64,000 nt of DNA from Acinetobacter brisouisimilis. Its GTDB lineage: Bacteria > Pseudomonadota > Gammaproteobacteria > Pseudomonadales > Moraxellaceae. This document shows, piece by piece, positions 60,402-64,000 of this stretch; position 1 is the first letter of the stretch, and every line of letters begins with the position of its first letter. The DNA lies in assembly GCF_000368265.1 (NCBI RefSeq), contig NZ_KB851219.1, forward strand, positions 1,058,369-1,122,368, written 5' to 3'. Position numbers and translations under genes: made by a program. The notes under the pieces were generated by a model. It had not been told where the DNA came from, made no database searches, and saw nothing but the letters and a program-made list of their open reading frames with translations.

Positions 60402-60956
60402 ATGAATGCTCAAATGTATATCCCGCAACGCCTTAGTCCTGAGCAAATCTTTGAAGCACTGGCTAAGCACATAAAAATCGAATTTGCTGAAGTTGATACA
60501 AATGACTGGTCAATTCTCGATAGCCATTCAAATATCAGCGTATGTGACTTCTACACAGGCTTTCTAAAGTTCCGCTTCTCATCTTCAAGTTTTGAGGATA
60601 TGGACAACCGCGACCGTAAGCTACGAGCTAAGACATTCTTCTGTGAATACCTTGGCTTAGATGGTGAAAACAACGAGCGTTATCGCGTTGGTACTGATAA
60701 GCCAAGCATTTATGTGCTGAAGCGTGTTGTAGGTGCAAATGCAAACACGGCGCTTAAAGACTTTGAGTTTTTCAAGGAATCTAACGGAAGCCTATCCCCT
60801 ATCAGCCTATCTGAAAAGTTGATTGGTTATATCTCGAAAGCGCGCTCAGCAGAACAAAGAGCTGAATACAACAAAGTGCTTGAGAAAACTGGCTTATTTC
60901 AGTCGCCTGATTATAAGAAGTTTAAACGCCAACAACGCGGTCTTTCAGTTCGATAA
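60402..60956 (+). CDS. Hypothetical protein of the recombination operon
   Basis: A protein of about 184 residues from ATG 60402 (MNAQMYIPQRLSPEQIFEAL); an overlapping longer frame to 60189 lies inside the previous gene and is not used. It is soluble and mixed alpha/beta with a basic C-terminus. No family recognised. It is directly upstream of the annealing protein, so it may be a recombination accessory factor or nuclease inhibitor, by position only. Confidence 0.6.
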   Translation: MNAQMYIPQRLSPEQIFEALAKHIKIEFAEVDTNDWSILDSHSNISVCDFYTGFLKFRFSSSSFEDMDNRDRKLRAKTFFCEYLGLDGENNERYRVGTDKPSIYVLKRVVGANANTALKDFEFFKESNGSLSPISLSEKLIGYISKARSAEQRAEYNKVLEKTGLFQSPDYKKFKRQQRGLSVR

Positions 60957-60968
60957 AGGAAAATAGTC

Positions 60969-61694
60969 ATGACAGATTCAAATAAAAACATGGACTTGTG
61001 GAATAGTGTTTGCGTAACCGATCCTAAGAAAGTTAAGAAAATCACAGGTAAGGACTATCAAGGTTCATCCCCACAACCTTACTGGTTGGTGCAACGTGCT
61101 ACTCAAGAGTTTGGCCCTTGTGGTCAAAACTGGGGGATTGAAGTCAAAAGCCAAGGTTTTGAGCGATTTGATGAGTTCACAATCATGCATTGGGCATTGG
61201 TTTTATTCTGGTATATCAAGGATGGGAAGAAGTGTGTGACTGAGCACATGGGTGGCACCAAAGCCATGTACAAAACTTCCAATGGCTCAAAAAAATATGA
61301 TGAAGATGCGCCTAAAAAATCTGTAACCGATGCTGTTGTTAAAGCTATGAGTTACCTAGGTTTTGCTGGTGACATCTTTGGTGGCCTTTGGGATGACTCA
61401 AAATATATCGAGTATGCCAACGATTACCATCATTCAGATAATCACCAACAGCAAAATCAAAATGCAGCCCAACAGCAAAAGCCAAAACGCAGCATAGACC
61501 AACTATATCAAGATGGCCTAAATGCCATCCAACGTGCGACTGATCCAAACATCTTAAAGGCTGTTTACAACACACTTAAAGGAACAGCTTATGAGCAAAA
61601 CATTATAAATGCCTGTAAAGCAAAACGAGATCTAGAAGGTTGGGAACAAATTTCAAAAAACTCTCAACAACAATCTCAGTCGCTACATCACTGA
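60969..61694 (+). CDS. Rad52/Sak-like single-strand annealing protein
   Basis: A 241-residue protein. Its N-terminal domain fits phage Rad52-like annealing proteins: MDLWNSVCVTDPKKVKKI, then RATQEFGPCGQNWG and TDAVVKAMSYLGFAGDIFGG, then GLWDDSKYI. The C-terminus is Gln- and Asn-rich. It would pair complementary single strands during phage recombination and concatemer formation. It lies in the CI-controlled operon; no exonuclease partner is recognised nearby. Confidence 0.8.
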   Translation: MTDSNKNMDLWNSVCVTDPKKVKKITGKDYQGSSPQPYWLVQRATQEFGPCGQNWGIEVKSQGFERFDEFTIMHWALVLFWYIKDGKKCVTEHMGGTKAMYKTSNGSKKYDEDAPKKSVTDAVVKAMSYLGFAGDIFGGLWDDSKYIEYANDYHHSDNHQQQNQNAAQQQKPKRSIDQLYQDGLNAIQRATDPNILKAVYNTLKGTAYEQNIINACKAKRDLEGWEQISKNSQQQSQSLHH

Positions 61695-61710
61695 ATAAAT
61701 GGATAAGAAA

Positions 61711-62667
61711 ATGAATACTAAATTAGTCGCTGTACAAGAAGCATTTAAAGCCCTGCTTGCTGGTAAAAACATTCTTGTTCGTTCAACTGAAAGTACTCTA
61801 TTAACTGACTTTCGCCCTGTATCTGAGTTTGCTGCAGATATTTGGGCAAAGGTTGGATTTGAGTTCACCATTGAAATTGAAAAAATTGAAGTAGCTGGCA
61901 TTCATTTCACAAAGCCATTGACGCTTGCAGATGTTGAAGATGGTCAAGACGTTTATGTCATAGAACCCATGACAGGCATGTACTGGTACAAATACAACCC
62001 AACCATTCAAGCCTTGAATGCTGCAATTGAGCGAGGTTTTGCTCAGGCTGATACTGAAAATGCACGTTTGCAATTGGAGGCTTTCTCTAAATTGATGGGA
62101 CGTGAGTGCGGTGAAGTCAATGTTCTTCCAGTTGCACAGGATGAATCTAAACAGCGTAAAACACGCAAGAAAAAAGAAGATCAGGAACTTAAAGACATTC
62201 CTGCAAATGAGCCTGTTTATACTCAAAATGACCAAAATTCAGCATCAAATGATGTTGAAAAAAAGACATCTACTGATAAAGCCGAGCTTAAAATTGATGA
62301 ACTTCAAGAATCAGTGAAAGCTGCAGAGAATCATTTTACATATGAGCAAAAGCTTAATGATCTGATTGATCGCGCCGCCAGTGCTAAAACTGTTGCTGAA
62401 GCGAATGCATTGGTCAAGTACACAACCGACTGGACTGAAGATCAACGTAAACCTCTACTTGATACCATCAATAAACGCCTTGTCGAGCTTGATGCACAAA
62501 ACAAAGAGATGCCACCCACTCCACCCTCTCTTATGGTCCAAATTGAAAATGCACCTGATCTAACAACGTTGGATGCTTTAGAGATTGATGTATCTGCACG
62601 CCATCCTGACATCCAGCCAAAGCTTATGGGATATATCCGTAAACGCTGCGCTGAACTAGAAAACTAA
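61711..62667 (+). CDS. Hypothetical protein of the recombination operon
   Basis: A protein of about 318 residues. ATG 61711 has GGAT seven bases upstream; an ATG at 61699 adds four residues. Residues 1-110 form a compact domain (NILVRSTESTLLTDFRPVSE, later KPLTLADVEDGQDVYVIEP). A Lys- and Arg-rich linker (QRKTRKKKEDQ) and a helical C-terminal part with two similar segments follow. No family recognised. It is 16 bases behind the annealing protein and probably works with it. Confidence 0.6.
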   Translation: MNTKLVAVQEAFKALLAGKNILVRSTESTLLTDFRPVSEFAADIWAKVGFEFTIEIEKIEVAGIHFTKPLTLADVEDGQDVYVIEPMTGMYWYKYNPTIQALNAAIERGFAQADTENARLQLEAFSKLMGRECGEVNVLPVAQDESKQRKTRKKKEDQELKDIPANEPVYTQNDQNSASNDVEKKTSTDKAELKIDELQESVKAAENHFTYEQKLNDLIDRAASAKTVAEANALVKYTTDWTEDQRKPLLDTINKRLVELDAQNKEMPPTPPSLMVQIENAPDLTTLDALEIDVSARHPDIQPKLMGYIRKRCAELEN

Positions 62668-62716
62668 AGATATGAGGGATACAGGAATTCCCGTATCCCA
62701 TGATTCGGAGAAAGTT

Positions 62717-62866
62717 ATGGGCTGGAAATACTCAACAATTACTAAAACACTAACCATTTTTGGCAAACATATGACACACGTTTTTGACAAAGTTCTTGAA
62801 TCTGAAATTGACCAACTACTTGTCGATGCCAAGTTTAAAGAAGCACTGTGGAGAACTAAGAGATAA
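62717..62866 (+). CDS. Very small hypothetical protein
   Basis: A 49-residue protein from ATG 62717 (SD CGGAG), starting MGWKYSTITKTLTIFG and ending in a helical acidic-basic tail. A longer frame from 62672 lacks a good ribosome site. No family recognised. Short but well placed in a dense operon. Confidence 0.5.
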   Translation: MGWKYSTITKTLTIFGKHMTHVFDKVLESEIDQLLVDAKFKEALWRTKR

Positions 62867-62868
62867 GT

Positions 62869-62919
62869 ATGGCTGCAATTCATCAACTCGATACAGATCA
62901 TGCGGAGGAAAAAGCATGA
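62869..62919 (+). CDS. Possible 16-codon leader peptide
   Basis: ATG at 62869, two bases after the previous stop, opens a 16-codon frame (MAAIHQLDTDHAEEKA). Its TGA overlaps the PrtN-like start (ATGA). It may couple translation between the two genes or be meaningless. Weak evidence. Confidence 0.25.
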   Translation: MAAIHQLDTDHAEEKA

Positions 62920-63200
62920 GAGCTGCTTCAAATCAAAATGAAAACCTAGATACATCAATGATGCTAATTTTGCGGTATAAGAAGCCTGTAGTTGCCTTAA
63001 GAGATATTGTGGGTGATTACATGCCACATTTAGATATTGCTGTAGCAAAGCAACGAGCAGCAAAATGTAGACTACCTTTCCCAGCATTTAAGGTAGATGG
63101 TAATAAATCTGAATATTTTGTAAACTTATCTGATGTTGCTTTGTGGCTGGATTCTTTACAGAAGGAATCAAGAAAAGATTGGGAGGCTATGAATTTTTAA
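62916..63200 (+). CDS. PrtN-like activator
   Basis: A 94-residue protein resembling the pyocin activator PrtN family: MLILRYKKPVVALRDIVGDY, then LDIAVAKQRAAKCRLPFPAF and NLSDVALWLDSL. PrtN-type proteins activate phage or pyocin genes after SOS induction; in many prophages they end the right-arm operon. SD GGAGG precedes ATG 62916. It may serve as excisionase or transcription activator; its nearness to attR fits both. Confidence 0.65.
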   Translation: MRAASNQNENLDTSMMLILRYKKPVVALRDIVGDYMPHLDIAVAKQRAAKCRLPFPAFKVDGNKSEYFVNLSDVALWLDSLQKESRKDWEAMNF

Positions 63201-63213
63201 AGTTCATAGCCAA

Positions 63214-63240
63214 TTGCACCATATTTGCACCTTGCACCAC
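63214..63240. repeat. Integrase arm-type repeats at attR
   Basis: TTGCACCATA at 63214-63223, then TTTGCACC (63224-63231) and TTGCACCACA (63232-63241). They match the decamer repeated four times next to attL. Confidence 0.6.
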
Positions 63241-63281
63241 ACAAAAACACCTATATTATTGTTTTAATTATATTTTATAAT

Positions 63282-63386
63282 TTAGTCGTTCCCACCTGCC
63301 ATCGGCGCAACCCAAATCTGGTTGCGCTTTGATTGATCAAACAATTCTGAAATCACATTGTTTTTTCTCAATTTTCTACTTTCCAC
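63282..63386 (-). pseudogene. Severed chromosomal 5' end of dusB
   Basis: On the minus strand this reads NNVISELFDQSKRNQIWVAP and MAGGND, then a stop. It matches the intact N-terminus (NKVITELFDKTKRNQIWVAP, then MAG). It is the original start of dusB, cut off by integration, with a GTG at 63386 as possible old start. Its differences from the current 5' end show that the phage brings its own version. Confidence 0.8.
63295..63317. other. attR core
   Basis: Identical over 23 bases to attL. It joins phage DNA on the left to the displaced chromosomal start of dusB on the right. Confidence 0.88.
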
Positions 63387-63489
63387 ATTTCAAAAAATTT
63401 CAAACCTTCTTTAATATTCCCAATCATTCTTTACATCAAGATTCGACTCTTGACGTCATTCTTATATGACATAAATAGTAGGTGTAATT

Positions 63490-63789
63490 GAGAATGTTCA
63501 ACGACTGATGGTAAACGATACAAAACACAAATACGAAAAACAGTAAGGATACCTCCACTGATTAAAACAAAGCTCTCTGACAAGGGAGCGATTGATTTAA
63601 AAATGGATTAACCGTATTGAAACTGAGATTCTGATCAACTTTGCTATTTTAAATCTAGATGTCGCATAAGTGGAAAAAACTTTAGATGAATTGATCGAGA
63701 AATGCATGAACGATAAATTTTTAGGGGCAAAAATGCTGTCTAAAAAATCTGTGTCGCTGTGGAATCATATAAATAAGCTGTCTAATAAA
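63490..63789 (+). pseudogene. Decayed integrase from an earlier element
   Basis: The plus strand reads TDGKRYKTQIRKTVRIPPLI, then KTKLSDKGAIDLK. After a frameshift near 63600 it reads KWINRIETEILINFAILNLD, and after TAA at 63667 VEKTLDELIEKCMNDKFLGAK. This parallels the intact integrase N-terminus (NGKVRFRAQVRVQRKDLPVF, EWIKKLEAEIQINPDILNPE, SKTLDQFIERYIEE). Only the first 90 or so residues remain. It lies on the chromosomal side of attR and runs into the CRISPR trailer. Confidence 0.75.
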
Positions 63790-64000
63790 TAAACTGTCTA
63801 CATGGCAGTGAACTTTTACCTAAATCCTTTTTACCTATTCCAGAATTTCTAAGCTGCCTACATGGCAGTGAACAGAAGGTGATGAGGTATTTGTTTCATC
63901 ATCGTTTTCTAAGCTGCCTACATGGCAGTGAACTTGAATAGGTTTGAACTTCGTCAACATAGGATCTTCTAAGCTGCCTACATGGCAGTGAACCTACGAC
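63786..64000 (-). CRISPR. Type I-F CRISPR array, trailer end, continues off the window
   Basis: Four 28-base repeats at 63786-63813 (degenerate), 63846-63873, 63906-63933 and 63966-63993 (one mismatch), with three 32-base spacers. On the minus strand the repeat begins GTTCACTGCCATGTAGGC and ends TTAGAAA, the I-F1 form known from Acinetobacter. The leftmost copy is degenerate at its 3' end, typical of the leader-distal repeat, so transcription should run leftward with the leader beyond the right edge. No cas gene is in the window. Confidence 0.95.

Larger units (their letters stand above)
7683..63317. mobile_element. Complete podovirus-like prophage integrated in dusB
   Basis: About 55.6 kb bounded by a 23-base identical repeat at both ends. 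It carries an integrase next to attL, repressor genes, replication, recombination, terminase, portal, scaffold, capsid, a giant polyvalent protein and a full lysis cassette. The lytic genes are on the minus strand; the cI side and right-arm operon are on the plus strand. No tail tube, sheath or tape-measure gene is recognisable, which points to a short-tailed virion. All core genes seem open, so the element may be inducible. Several accessory genes interrupt the late region. Confidence 0.93.

Noticed and set aside
7787..63294. tRNA genes or a tmRNA in the prophage
   Set aside because: No cloverleaf-like stretch or CCA-ended candidate was seen when reading intergenic regions; absence is by eye only.
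63814..63965. CRISPR spacers targeting this prophage
   Set aside because: No match of the three spacers to the prophage was found by eye; only a computed search can exclude it.

Overview
The window looks like a piece of an Acinetobacter (or close Moraxellaceae) chromosome. This is inferred from AT-rich coding, the chromosomal gene set and a type I-F CRISPR repeat of the kind known from Acinetobacter. It holds three parts: a short chromosomal segment (1-7.7 kb), a complete prophage of about 55.6 kb inserted in the 5' end of dusB (7683-63317), and a chromosomal right flank carrying the severed dusB start, a decayed second integrase and the trailer end of a type I-F CRISPR array that runs off the window.

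Chromosomal left flank: a thiolase, KTSC and DUF1653 small proteins, a LysR regulator divergent from an MFS transporter, an alpha/beta hydrolase, a small lipoprotein, a nitronate-monooxygenase-like flavoenzyme and dusB. The prophage supplies a new start and the first codons of dusB, so the tRNA-modification gene stays intact.

Prophage layout, left to right: attL with integrase arm-type repeats and a long tyrosine recombinase; an accessory island (small membrane and secreted proteins divergent from a PLD-motif protein); the leftward lysis cassette (holin, SAR-type endolysin, Rz with a nested Rz1); a 3296-residue polyvalent PLxRFG protein; ejection, tail and fibre proteins; head genes (RyR-domain protein, decoration-like protein, N4-gp56/DUF4043-type capsid, scaffold, P22-type portal, TerL, TerS); a winged-helix regulator, RusA, and a replication initiator with internal iterons; Cro- and CI-like repressors; a HipA-like kinase with a DUF3037 partner; and a rightward operon with a Rad52/Sak-like annealing protein and a PrtN-like activator. 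No tape measure, tail tube or sheath is visible, so a podovirus-like particle is likely.

How it works together: CI probably binds three ATTAG-N4-CTAAT operators between cI and cro, and a fourth inside the promoter of the right-arm recombination operon. Lytic and late transcription runs leftward. The late region is interrupted by rightward or terminator-bounded accessory genes at 23.8-24.5, 42.6-45.5 and 50.4-52.6 kb. Gene borders throughout the late region repeat a short motif, reading on the minus strand roughly CCCCCTSTAAGGCRTGACC, usually followed 20-35 nt downstream by an inverted repeat. At three genes that inverted repeat contains the start codon and puts the Shine-Dalgarno in the loop. 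This distributed two-part element and the duplicated module around TerS are the most novel-looking structures here. The HipA-like/DUF3037 pair and the PLD island are the best candidate defence or lysogeny-fitness systems.
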